Assembly (NCBI GenBank): GCA_051650265.1
Contig: JBOFIR010000014.1
Coordinates: 1 to 26,635 of the forward strand
Source of the DNA: JBOFEH01 sp051650265
GTDB taxonomy: Bacteria; Bacillota; Clostridia; Lachnospirales; Cellulosilyticaceae
Direction: 5' to 3'
DNA length: 26,635 nt
Part shown: positions 14,864 through 21,743 of the stretch, piece after piece
Layout of the letters: the number at the start of each line of letters is the position of its first letter
How positions within the stretch are numbered: the stretch's first letter is position 1
Translations under genes and position numbers: made by a program
Notes under the pieces: generated by a model
Database searches by the model: none
What the model was told of the DNA's origin: nothing
What the model saw: the letters and a program-made list of their open reading frames with translations, nothing else

Positions 14864-16390
14864 TTATACTTCTTCAAATAGCATATAAGTGATAAAGTAA
14901 TCATTAAATGTTGGATCATTGGCTAAGTTCAAGTCCGTACTAATGTTTTTGATTGTTTTGATCTGTTCTTCACTGATTGAGCGGTCTAACAGGTATTTTT
15001 TTGCACCACCTAATGCTGCATTCCCTACCCGTTGTACTTTATTTTCAAATTCCCGAGGCATGAGCCCTATTTCAAAAGCATTTTCTAAATTAATAAATTT
15101 TCCAAACCCTCCAGCGAGATAGACCTTGGTAATATCCGCAGCACTTACGCCATAGTTTTTCATCAGAATTTCTATGCCTGAACGTATTGCAGACTTTGCA
15201 AGCTGGAAATGACGAATATCTTGTTGAGTCAGTACAATTTGCTTGTTAGGTGTCACGCAAATAGGCTCGCTCGCTTCTATAAATCCTGTCTCATCGATCA
15301 ACCCTTGCTTCAAAGATTCAGCGACCAAGTCGATGAGGCCACTTCCACAGATTCCTACCACAGGTGCATTGCCTATGGTTTGCACTTGAAATCCCCCTGC
15401 CTCATACGTTGCACTACAGATGGCTCCGGCAATACTTCCTGTGCCACAACTCATATTTCCCCCTTCAAAAGCTGGCCCCGCTGCAGTAGCTACACCAAGT
15501 AACCGCTTCTGATTACCAATAATCATCTCGCCATTTGTTCCAATGTCAATTAAGAGTGAGACCTCATCATGTGCTTGCATCTCACATTTGATAAGCCCAC
15601 TTACTAGATCTGCACCTACATATGTAGAGATTCCTGGTAATAACGTCACCTCTCCCTTAAAATCTGTACACCCTAATAATGTCCCTAAGTTACACTCTTG
15701 TTTATCTAAGAATACCGCCTCAAAAGGATAAATCCCTAATCCCTTACAAGATGCCCCTACTAAAATATGGAGCATGGTAGTATTTCCTGCGATAACAACT
15801 TGTGCTATTTCCTGAAAAGTAATTCCTTGCGCTTTGCATAACCAAGTAATACCCTTAATCAAGTCTTCTTGCATCACCTTTTGTAGATCCTCTGTACCAT
15901 TTTGTGAGGCATAGTCAATTCGGGAAATCACATCAGCCCCATAGCGTCTACCACTATTAAGTGATGTATGAACTTTCTTGGTCTCTCTTGCCTCTAATGC
16001 AATAAGCTCAAATGCCAGTGTTGTTGTCCCAATATCAATGGCAATCCCATAACCTGCTCCCTGCCGTATCATTACTTCTACCTGAGGCCTCGCGCTTTCT
16101 TCCTCATAGTCCGATACGACATAGAATAGTGCTTCCTCATCCAGAACTTCTACTTCAAGTGCCTCTTGACATGGCAACTTACAAGCCAATCTATAGCCAG
16201 CTTGAATGGCCTCTTCACCAAGAAGTTGTTTTTCTTTCTCTTCCATAGGCAATGGCTGCTGTGTATGAACCTTAACCTTGCACTTACCACATGTCCCATG
16301 CCCACCACAAGGTGCACTGATTGGTACATTCTTTTCTCTCAAATAGTCAAGTACACTTTTCTGCGTATTGTCTTGTATACTAACCTTCAT
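14864..16390 (-). CDS. Reductive activator of corrinoid proteins (RamA/RACE-like ferredoxin-ASKHA ATPase)
   Basis: This 508-aa protein re-reduces inactive Co(II) corrinoid to Co(I) using electrons from its iron-sulfur cluster and ATP. The N-terminal ferredoxin domain has C28, C34, C37 and C70 (APCGGHGTCGKCKV), a plant-type 2Fe-2S pattern. From about 113 a DUF4445/ASKHA ATPase domain follows, with GYGIAIDIGTTTLAFELI, SLLIDIGTNGEMIIG, AGPAFEGGNMSCGTGSI and VYLAGGFGKFI. Its start overlaps the end of the preceding gene by 11 nt, with GGAGG upstream of the ATG, so they are co-translated. It sits between the activation-domain-like gene and the methyltransferase of the same operon. The length is a little under that of many relatives (about 600 aa), but both domains look whole. 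Confidence 0.93.
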   Translation of the reverse strand: MKVSIQDNTQKSVLDYLREKNVPISAPCGGHGTCGKCKVKVHTQQPLPMEEKEKQLLGEEAIQAGYRLACKLPCQEALEVEVLDEEALFYVVSDYEEESARPQVEVMIRQGAGYGIAIDIGTTTLAFELIALEARETKKVHTSLNSGRRYGADVISRIDYASQNGTEDLQKVMQEDLIKGITWLCKAQGITFQEIAQVVIAGNTTMLHILVGASCKGLGIYPFEAVFLDKQECNLGTLLGCTDFKGEVTLLPGISTYVGADLVSGLIKCEMQAHDEVSLLIDIGTNGEMIIGNQKRLLGVATAAGPAFEGGNMSCGTGSIAGAICSATYEAGGFQVQTIGNAPVVGICGSGLIDLVAESLKQGLIDETGFIEASEPICVTPNKQIVLTQQDIRHFQLAKSAIRSGIEILMKNYGVSAADITKVYLAGGFGKFINLENAFEIGLMPREFENKVQRVGNAALGGAKKYLLDRSISEEQIKTIKNISTDLNLANDPTFNDYFITYMLFEEV

Positions 16391-17066
16391 ACGGTGCCAG
16401 CCTCCATTTACATGTTGGATCAGAACACTTCTTGCAGTTATGTAATATTCTTGGAAGTGGTAGATCCTGACTCACCCCATAGATGGCTGTCGTTGATTTA
16501 ATTGGTTCTAAAAGATAGCCTTCAGTTACACGAATGTCATTGATGTGACCAAGTTTCTCCTCAATCAACCTTTGATAAGCAATAGGTGTACCTCTTTCTC
16601 CTGGTGAGATAGCCATCAACCCTTTTTCTTTGTTTTTTGCATACTCATAAATCTCCTTATAGAATGTCTCATTGACTTTGAATAAGAGACCTGTTGCAAT
16701 GGCGTCTAGAAGCATTCCTTCTATCAGTTCATCTCTTTTAAAGTAAGCCTCTATTGCTTCTGTAATGGCATACCCTAAAGTCGCAGAAGCATAGATTACT
16801 TCTTCACATTCCTCTAGTTCTGGTAACTGTGTATTATCTGTATAAGGTTCAATTCCCCATACAAGCTTAGGTGTAATAAGTCTAATCGCTTCTTCATGAA
16901 GTGTCTCGAACAAGTCACATACCTCTTCATACACAGGGCTGTCTGGGAAGCACTCTATTGCCTTTAATACATGATTCTTATAACTTCTAATTTCATAATT
17001 GAGTTGTGGCACCATACTATGAACCACTAATTCGCATACCTCTTGCGCTATTTCCAAAACACTCAC
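16380..17066 (-). CDS. MetH-activation-domain-like protein with C-terminal cysteine motif
   Basis: This 228-aa protein resembles the activation domain of B12-dependent methionine synthase. The middle is helical, ISPGERGTPIAYQ at 153-165 recalls the SPGY motif, and LLEPIKSTTAIYGVS at 185-199 recalls the conserved P-x-KS-x-x-x-x-x-G segment. Beyond the MetH-like part is a tail with C211, C214 and C219 (NCKKCSDPTCKWR) that could bind metal or an iron-sulfur cluster. The rest of MetH is absent. It lies between corrinoid and activator genes, so a role in keeping the corrinoid protein active is inferred; AdoMet binding is not proven. The start is the ATG 98 bp after the corrinoid gene, beyond a hairpin. 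Confidence 0.82.
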   Translation of the reverse strand: MSVLEIAQEVCELVVHSMVPQLNYEIRSYKNHVLKAIECFPDSPVYEEVCDLFETLHEEAIRLITPKLVWGIEPYTDNTQLPELEECEEVIYASATLGYAITEAIEAYFKRDELIEGMLLDAIATGLLFKVNETFYKEIYEYAKNKEKGLMAISPGERGTPIAYQRLIEEKLGHINDIRVTEGYLLEPIKSTTAIYGVSQDLPLPRILHNCKKCSDPTCKWRLAPYEG

Positions 17067-17106
17067 TCCTCTAATTACTAGGTCTAATTTTTATCTTTAT
17101 GTACAA

Positions 17107-17154
17107 ATGAAAATAGTTTGGCTGTGCATCATCTGCCCACCAAACTATTTTCAT
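17107..17154 (-). other. Intercistronic hairpin after the corrinoid protein gene
   Basis: ATGAAAATAGTTTGG (17107-17121) and its exact complement (17140-17154) form a 15-bp stem with an 18-nt loop, 10 nt after the corrinoid gene stop. Only a short U stretch follows on the minus strand, so partial termination or mRNA protection is likely, which would leave corrinoid protein more abundant than the enzymes downstream. Confidence 0.7.
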
Positions 17155-17164
17155 TACAACTATT

Positions 17165-17803
17165 TCATCCTACTTTTTGCATGATTTGCTTTGCAACTTG
17201 TGATGCAGTTGCAGCATCAGGTGTGTAGTGATCTGCTCTTATTTGTTTGGCAAATTCGTTGGTTACAGGCGCTCCACCAATCATAACAGTATATTTATCA
17301 CGTAACCCTCTTGCTTCAAGTTCTTCAACAACTGACTCCATGTAAGTCATTGTTGTTGTAAGTAATGAAGACATACAGATGATGTCAGCCCCTACCTCTT
17401 CTGCAGATGAGATAAACTTATCCGCAGTTACATCAACCCCTAAATCGATGACTTCAAAACCTGTTCCCTTAAGCATCATGGCTACAAGATTTTTGCCAAT
17501 ATCATGTAGATCCCCTTTAACTGTACCAATGACTGCTCTTCCAACAGGTTCATTACCTTGCTCTACAAGCACTGGCTCTAATACAGCCATCCCTGCATTT
17601 AGTGCACGTGCTGCAATGAGTACTTCTGGTACGAAAATCTCATTATTTTTAAATTTTTCTCCGATAACAGCCATTGCTGCAAGCATACCTTCATCGAGAA
17701 TTTGTTTCGCATTAATCCCTTGATCTAATGCCTCTTGTACTTTTTCTTTGACAACCTTAGCTTTTCCTTTTGTAAGATTCTCTGCAATTTCTGTTAAAAT
17801 CAT
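17165..17803 (-). CDS. Corrinoid (B12-binding) methyl-carrier protein, MtmC/MtbC-like
   Basis: This 212-aa protein carries the methyl group on cobalt between methyltransferases. The N-terminal helical cap domain is about 1-85 (KVQEALDQGINAKQILDEGM, FVPEVLIAARALNAGM). The Rossmann B12 domain is about 88-212 and shows DLHDIGKN at 98-105, where H100 is the expected lower cobalt ligand. It also has the S-x-L motif in MSSLLTT at 144-150 and the C-terminal GG in MIGGAPV at 174-180. Length and motifs fit the MtmC/MtbC/MtaC family. GGGGTGGAG lies upstream of the ATG. It is the first gene of the methyl-transfer operon and diverges from the PocR-AraC regulator. The methylated substrate cannot be told from this subunit. 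Confidence 0.95.
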   Translation of the reverse strand: MILTEIAENLTKGKAKVVKEKVQEALDQGINAKQILDEGMLAAMAVIGEKFKNNEIFVPEVLIAARALNAGMAVLEPVLVEQGNEPVGRAVIGTVKGDLHDIGKNLVAMMLKGTGFEVIDLGVDVTADKFISSAEEVGADIICMSSLLTTTMTYMESVVEELEARGLRDKYTVMIGGAPVTNEFAKQIRADHYTPDAATASQVAKQIMQKVG

Positions 17804-18060
17804 TTACTCCACCCCTATCAATTAGTTTGCTTATTTACTTTCGCTCACTCTCTTCATTTTAATCCTACACCCAAATTATTTATTTAAATTTTATTGCATT
17901 TCTTTAAATTTTTTTTATTTTATTTGTACGATCTTTTTCTCCTCTTACTTGTTACCAATTCATCATAGCCCACCACCATTTAATATGATATTATTGAGGT
18001 GAGTCTCATTTTCTTCACATCCGGCTCATCAATTTTGACTTTATTTTTAAAGGAGTTTTT
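17804..18060. promoter_or_regulatory. Divergent control region between corrinoid operon and PocR-AraC gene
   Basis: This 257-bp AT-rich gap must hold promoters in both directions. TATGAT at 17984-17989 is a possible plus-strand -10, but no -35 is convincing on either strand. I saw no cobalamin riboswitch-like fold, no sigma-54 site and no clear repeat pair. Ribosome sites are clear at both ends (AAGGAG for the regulator, GGGGTGGAG for the corrinoid gene). Confidence 0.4.
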
Positions 18061-19356
18061 ATGCTATTAAATATCGATGCAAAACTTAATCTTTCCCAGA
18101 TTGATTTGGGGATGAAATCTTTTACATATAGCACACAATTAAGTACACAATTTATCAATCATTTGGGTGACCATATCCTTTATAGTGGGACACATTTCAA
18201 ATTTTGCAACCTCTTTCAAACCTGTCTCGCTCAGGATTGTCCCTGTATTCAGACCCATCTTTATGCCGGCAAACAATCCCTAGAACTTGGTGAACCTTAT
18301 GTATTTATGTGTCCTACCGGACTAACGCACATTGCTATGGCTGTAAGCTTTGATCAGTCTCACAAAGGCACCCTTCTTGCTGGACCTTTTTTAATGCATG
18401 AGTTGGATGAACTCATTGTTGAGGATCTTTACAAAAAATATCCTTTACCGGATCCCCTTAAAAACCAATTTAGTATATACTTAGCTTCTCTACCCTGTAT
18501 CACACCCCAGATGACACGATACTATGCCCATCTGCTTGGATGTATCGCTTCTTCAATTATGTTAGAAGATTTTTATAATATCCACGAAAATCAGATGCGT
18601 TTGCTACAGCAACGGCAAATCAATGAGCATATACAATACCAAAAGCACGTGACTGATAATGACTTTTCTTACCCTTATACCAAAGAAAAAGAACTGCTCT
18701 ATGCTGTAAAATCTGGTGATACAGCAACAGCTTGTTCCCTACTCAATGATTTGCTTGGTCATATTTTCTTTAGTCATGGTCAAGATTTAAGTCGAATCAA
18801 ACCACGTGTCTTGGAGTTGTGTACGATTCTCTCACGCGCTGTTTTGGAATCAACTGGCAAAGTAGATGAGACACTTTCTCTGAATGCACTTTTTCTTGAT
18901 CGCCTTACCCAAGCGGAAACATTAGATGATTTATCCTTTTTATTACAAAAAATTATTCGTCAGTTTAGTGAGGAAATCCTAGGTTTAAATACAGGCTCAA
19001 ACTCAACTTCTATTCGTCGTGCAATCAGCTATATCCATACGCACTACGGTGAAGCCGTTACACTCTCCGATGTAGCATCCTACGTCAATCTTAATATTTC
19101 TTATTTCTCGACGATTTTTAAGAAAGAAACCGGCTCCTCTTTCTCACAGTACCTTAACCTCACACGTATTGAACATAGTAAGCTCCTGCTGAATAATACC
19201 GAGTTGTCTATTTTAGATATTGCATTAGAAGTTGGTTTCGATACAGATAGTTACTTCTGTACTGTGTTTAAAAAACTTGTAGGCGTTTCACCTAAGCAAT
19301 ATAAACAACAGGCTTTAGCGCCTTATCAAACACCTCAGCCCAATGCTTCTTCCTAA
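18061..19356 (+). CDS. PocR-domain AraC-family transcriptional regulator
   Basis: This 431-aa regulator has an N-terminal PocR sensory domain at about 10-170 with clustered cysteines C49, C55, C60, C62 and C84. Its recognisable motif runs CNLFQTCLAQDCPC, then LELGEPYVFMCPTGL, then AVSFDQSHKGTLLAGPF. The C-terminal AraC HTH is at about 315-416 (SYIHTHYGEAVTLSDVASYV, YFSTIFKKETGSSFSQYL, SILDIALEVGFDTDSYFCTV, SPKQYKQ). PocR controls propanediol and cobalamin genes in Salmonella, and related PocR-AraC proteins often sit beside corrinoid methyltransferase genes. Its divergent position makes the adjacent corrinoid operon the likely target. AAGGAG lies 5 nt before the ATG. The ligand is unknown; the cysteines could hold a metal or report redox state. 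Confidence 0.93.
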   Translation: MLLNIDAKLNLSQIDLGMKSFTYSTQLSTQFINHLGDHILYSGTHFKFCNLFQTCLAQDCPCIQTHLYAGKQSLELGEPYVFMCPTGLTHIAMAVSFDQSHKGTLLAGPFLMHELDELIVEDLYKKYPLPDPLKNQFSIYLASLPCITPQMTRYYAHLLGCIASSIMLEDFYNIHENQMRLLQQRQINEHIQYQKHVTDNDFSYPYTKEKELLYAVKSGDTATACSLLNDLLGHIFFSHGQDLSRIKPRVLELCTILSRAVLESTGKVDETLSLNALFLDRLTQAETLDDLSFLLQKIIRQFSEEILGLNTGSNSTSIRRAISYIHTHYGEAVTLSDVASYVNLNISYFSTIFKKETGSSFSQYLNLTRIEHSKLLLNNTELSILDIALEVGFDTDSYFCTVFKKLVGVSPKQYKQQALAPYQTPQPNASS

Positions 19357-19379
19357 TCATCTTCCTACTTTGTTTTCGT

Positions 19380-19420
19380 ATAAAAAGAAGCCTAAAGTTA
19401 TGCTTTAGGCTTCTTTTTAT
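19380..19420. terminator. Bidirectional terminator between PocR-AraC and repeat-protein genes
   Basis: TAAAAAGAAGCCTAAAG (19381-19397) and its exact complement (19403-19419) form a 17-bp stem with a 5-nt loop. Five T on the plus strand and five on the minus strand suit both converging genes. Confidence 0.9.
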
Positions 19421-19434
19421 ACTTATTTTATCTT

Positions 19435-19911
19435 CTAATAACAGTAAAAACTACGAATACGTTTGAGATCCATACCAAAGTATTCCCATCCCCAATAACC
19501 ATAACGCCAACCTGCTAAAGAAGTCGGACCAATGTAGGTAATATATGCCCAGAATCCTTCTCCTCTGTTGGGCCAAATATAGGTGTAGCGATACATACAG
19601 GGAAATACTGCACCTGGATCTACGGCCTTGAGACTCGGGCCTGATGGTGATGCACCTTTATAAGATGTGCCTTGTGCTTCACTTGGTGTGAATTTAGGTG
19701 GCGCTCCAGCTGGTGGTCCTCCTGATCCTGGTGGCGTTCCTCCTGGCCCTGGTGGTTTTCCTCCTGGTCCTGGTGGTTTTCCTCCTGACCCTGGTGGTTT
19801 TCCTCCTGGTCCTGGTGGTTTTCCTCCTGGTCCCGGTGATTTTCCTCCTGGTCCCGGTGGTTTTCCTCCTGGTCCAAAGGGTGGCCGTTGTGGTCTATCC
19901 CATAATTCCAT
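19435..19911 (-). CDS. Pro/Gly heptapeptide-repeat protein with aromatic C-terminal domain
   Basis: The function of this 158-aa protein is not known. Residues about 12-70 are seven copies of [K/T][P/S]PG[P/S]GG. The period is seven, not three, so it is not a collagen Gly-X-Y helix. A Ser/Pro linker follows. The last ~58 residues form a compact Tyr/Trp-rich domain beginning FPCMYRYTYIWP and ending FGMDLKRIRSFYCY, with one Cys near each end that might pair. I recall similar C-terminal domains in small proteins of spore-forming Firmicutes, sometimes with collagen-like tails. A spore-surface role is possible but unproven. GAGGAGGTC precedes the ATG, and the C-terminal domain makes this the true frame; other long frames here are products of the repeats. 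There is no signal peptide. Confidence 0.82.
   Translation of the reverse strand: MELWDRPQRPPFGPGGKPPGPGGKSPGPGGKPPGPGGKPPGSGGKPPGPGGKPPGPGGTPPGSGGPPAGAPPKFTPSEAQGTSYKGASPSGPSLKAVDPGAVFPCMYRYTYIWPNRGEGFWAYITYIGPTSLAGWRYGYWGWEYFGMDLKRIRSFYCY
19730..19876. repeat. Seven tandem 21-bp repeats inside the heptapeptide protein gene
   Basis: Seven 21-bp units with plus-strand consensus GGTGGTTTTCCTCCTGGTCC plus T or C lie end to end, with few differences. Each encodes one heptapeptide on the minus strand. The near-identity suggests recent expansion and likely copy-number variation by slippage. There are no spacers, so it is not a CRISPR. Confidence 0.95.
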
Positions 19912-19981
19912 ATAAAAGACCTCCTCAATTACTATCTTATTATATGGTATTCTTATGGAAAAAAATGGTTACTCATTCTAA

Positions 19982-20067
19982 TTATTTGACCCTACTTACT
20001 TTCCGTTCAGGCGTCACATAGAAAGGGGGAAAATATGTTGACAACCTTTATAAGCAGGGCCAAATAA
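19982..20067. repeat. Small element with imperfect terminal inverted repeats (MITE-like or structured RNA)
   Basis: The left end TTATTTGACCCTACTTA and the right end read as complement, TTATTTGGCCCTGCTTA, match at 15 of 17 positions and bound an 86-bp unit. The inside has a second pairing (CTTTCC with GGGGGAAA). CTA occurs on both flanks (19978-19980 and 20068-20070), which could be a short target duplication but is weak. A 10-codon frame with a strong ribosome site (AAGGGGG, then ATG at 20035) ends exactly at the right edge. It might be a non-autonomous mobile element or a folded RNA. Confidence 0.5.
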
Positions 20068-20125
20068 CTATCACCTCTCATTTTTATCTATATGCAACAC
20101 CCAGCTTTTCTTAAAACTCTATTTA

Positions 20126-20221
20126 CTACAAATCCATGATCTTTTCAAATGACTTCTTGATATTCACTTGTTTCTGATAACGCCCTCTATACGCTTTTGT
20201 AACGCATTCTTTATAACTCAT
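20126..20221 (-). CDS. Possible 31-aa small protein
   Basis: A short frame starts MSYKECVTKAYRGRYQKQVN and ends FEKIMDL, giving a basic, protein-like composition. Stops lie just upstream in frame, and there is no clear ribosome site next to the ATG. It may be a real small protein, a worn remnant of a longer gene, or chance. I recognise no family. Confidence 0.2.
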   Translation of the reverse strand: MSYKECVTKAYRGRYQKQVNIKKSFEKIMDL

Positions 20222-20315
20222 CTACTAAACTTCGAATACACTTCCCCCTGTGCCTATTTACTTAGTCAATTATATGCCCAAGTGCTACATAAGATATATA
20301 AAATTTATTTTACGC

Positions 20316-20345
20316 TTGTCAAATATTGTGGTTTTTTGTTAAACT
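20316..20345 (+). promoter_or_regulatory. Possible promoter of the orphan gene at 20382
   Basis: TTGTCA (20316-20321), 18 bp, then TAAACT (20340-20345) is a moderate sigma-A match. The start site would be near 20352, about 30 nt before the ATG. Confidence 0.45.
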
Positions 20346-20381
20346 AGGTAAGTATATACAGCAATTGAAAGGATGTGTTTT

Positions 20382-20867
20382 ATGTTCGATGCTGAATTAT
20401 TTATAGAATCTCTTTTTGAAGATACCACCCAATCCACTCTTGTCTTTGATCTTCTTGAAGGGCTGTCTTCACGTCTTCAAGCGCTCTATGATCCACTCAT
20501 TCGTATCCTTCCAGAAACACTCAATAGCCACACCGTTACTTTTGAGGAAAACTATATGTTTCCACCTACCCTTCTATGTGCTCACTTTGAACAAGGCCTC
20601 TTTTATATCACATTTGAAACAATTTGTGAATTGAATGCATTTAAGGCGAATCGCTCATGTGGAAGTATTCAGTTGCCACTCATAGCCACCGCACAATTTG
20701 TACTTAAAAGTGAAGGGGGATCCACACGTATTACACAAACCTCCCCACCAACAACTTATGAGAATTATGCACCTGTTCAGCTAGTTTTTACTGGGATTAC
20801 GTTTGATAAAACTAGTGTACAATACTCCCGTTCCACAATACGTCAGGGCTTTTGGCCCTTCAAATAA
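20382..20867 (+). CDS. Hypothetical protein
   Basis: I do not recognise this 161-aa protein. It starts MFDAELFIESLFEDTTQSTL, a helical acidic region. Around 45-130 it is mixed and mostly beta-like, with motifs such as CAHFEQGLFYITFETICEL and GSIQLPLIATAQFVL. It ends with FDKTSVQYSRSTIRQGFWPFK. There are no membrane helices and no signal peptide. I chose the second ATG (20382) because GAAAGGA ends 9 nt before it; an ATG at 20373 would add three residues and overlap that ribosome site. It stands alone between the heptad-repeat gene and a convergent acetyltransferase. A clean ribosome site and even codon use say it is a real gene. Confidence 0.75.
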   Translation: MFDAELFIESLFEDTTQSTLVFDLLEGLSSRLQALYDPLIRILPETLNSHTVTFEENYMFPPTLLCAHFEQGLFYITFETICELNAFKANRSCGSIQLPLIATAQFVLKSEGGSTRITQTSPPTTYENYAPVQLVFTGITFDKTSVQYSRSTIRQGFWPFK

Positions 20868-20874
20868 TAAAAAT

Positions 20875-20902
20875 CCCAAGTTCTTTAGTATAAGAACTTG
20901 GG
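20875..20902. terminator. Terminator between orphan gene and GNAT gene
   Basis: CCCAAGTTCTT (20875-20885) and its complement (20892-20902) form an 11-bp stem with a 6-nt loop. On the minus strand it is followed by ATTTTTATT, a good U-run for the GNAT gene. On the plus strand the U-run is weak. Confidence 0.85.
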
Positions 20903-20929
20903 CACTTATTAGTCTCTTCTTGTTACGCC

Positions 20930-21577
20930 TCAACAAATCTCTTCTCTATAAATCATACAATACTGGGTCAAATCCCTCAAGCTAATTTGCTCACATGTTC
21001 CAAACCCTAGCCCTTGATAAAGTACCTCATTGGCATGATTTTGTGTTTCCAAAGTCAATGGGATTTGTCTCATCTTAGCACTTTGCTTTGCATACTCAAT
21101 GAGTTTTTTTCCATATCCATGTTTTCTAAAATCTTGTCTCACACCCAACAAATCAAGATGCATATACTCACCTTGAATATGGTTACCAATCCACTCCGAT
21201 GACATCACTCCCAACGTCTTATGAAAAGCTCGCCACTGTGAAAATGATATGTAACGTAACATACCTAGTGTTCGTAAATGATAAATCTTATCTTCTATCC
21301 AATGCTTCCAATTGGCTTCAAAAAGCTCTTCATCATAAATATATGCTACACCTTCTAGTTGTAGTGAAGTTGCCATGAGTTCCCCATATTGTGCCCACAC
21401 TTCCAAATACGCTTGGAAAAAAATTTCAAGCACAGATCGCCGCACACGTTCATCCGGGATCATATCCTCATATAACATATCCTTTTCAAAACACTCTGCA
21501 AAAATTTTAGCTATGCGCTTACGCGTATAACGGTTATTCTGAATACGTACTAAAATAATTTCACTCCTTATAAGCAT
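20930..21577 (-). CDS. GNAT-family N-acetyltransferase
   Basis: This 215-aa protein has a GNAT fold in its second half. Motif A is LDLLGVRQDFRKHGYGKKLI at 141-160, where R151, G154 and G156 give the acetyl-CoA pyrophosphate loop. Motif B is ETQNHANEVLYQGLGF at 177-192. The first ~120 residues are helical, as in many GNAT enzymes of clostridia, and the substrate is unknown. The start is uncertain. The ATG at 21575-21577 follows a small hairpin and has no ribosome site. A very good site (TAAGGAG) lies inside the frame just after it and points to codon 7 or 8, both ATT. A near-consensus promoter lies upstream. The gene is single and ends at a terminator. Confidence 0.88.
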   Translation of the reverse strand: MLIRSEIILVRIQNNRYTRKRIAKIFAECFEKDMLYEDMIPDERVRRSVLEIFFQAYLEVWAQYGELMATSLQLEGVAYIYDEELFEANWKHWIEDKIYHLRTLGMLRYISFSQWRAFHKTLGVMSSEWIGNHIQGEYMHLDLLGVRQDFRKHGYGKKLIEYAKQSAKMRQIPLTLETQNHANEVLYQGLGFGTCEQISLRDLTQYCMIYREEIC

Positions 21578-21622
21578 TTATCGGATAAACCCGATTAGAT
21601 CTACAAGAGATACAGTCCTACT

Positions 21623-21651
21623 ATAATACCTAACATTTATTCAAAAGTCAA
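21623..21651 (-). promoter_or_regulatory. Sigma-A promoter of the GNAT gene
   Basis: On the minus strand TTGACT (21646-21651), 17 bp, then TATTAT (21623-21628) is near consensus. The start site should be about 21616, leaving a leader of about 40 nt that contains the hairpin ATCGG/CCGAT. Confidence 0.82.
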
Positions 21652-21696
21652 TTCCACTTCCTGTAAGATTGCTATCCCCCCTAAAAATAGCAACTT

Positions 21697-21737
21697 AAAA
21701 AGGCTGCTCAAAGCATGAGCTCTGAAACAGCCTTTCT
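21697..21737 (-). terminator. Terminator of pnp
   Basis: AAAGGCTG (21699-21706) pairs with CAGCCTTT (21728-21735) around an inner partly paired loop, and five T follow on the minus strand. It lies 7 nt after the pnp stop. Confidence 0.85.
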
Positions 21738-21743
21738 TATTAT

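Larger units (their letters stand above)
19912..20381. other. 470-bp gap without a confident gene
   Basis: No long reading frame is convincing. It holds the promoter area of the heptad-repeat gene (GAGGAGGTC ribosome site at 19919-19927 on minus), the 86-bp inverted-repeat element, a weak 31-codon minus-strand frame and the promoter of the orphan gene. The stretch 20070-20310 otherwise looks like plain intergenic DNA or worn-out sequence. Confidence 0.6.

Noticed and set aside
15209..16501. Several plus-strand frames opposite the corrinoid activator
   Set aside because: They are antisense shadows of a clearly conserved gene.
17804..18060. Cobalamin riboswitch before the corrinoid operon
   Set aside because: I looked for a B12-box-like conserved core and a multi-stem fold and found only AT-rich sequence.
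19730..19876. CRISPR-like array
   Set aside because: Units abut with no unique spacers and encode a peptide repeat.
19620..20021. Long alternative frames through the 21-bp repeats on both strands, one very hydrophobic
   Set aside because: Repeats of 21 bp without stops open several frames at once. Only the 19435-19911 frame has a strong ribosome site and a non-repeat domain.
20101..20130. Transposase or integrase remnant in the 470-bp gap
   Set aside because: Translation of several frames gave only short pieces between stops, with no recognisable catalytic motif.
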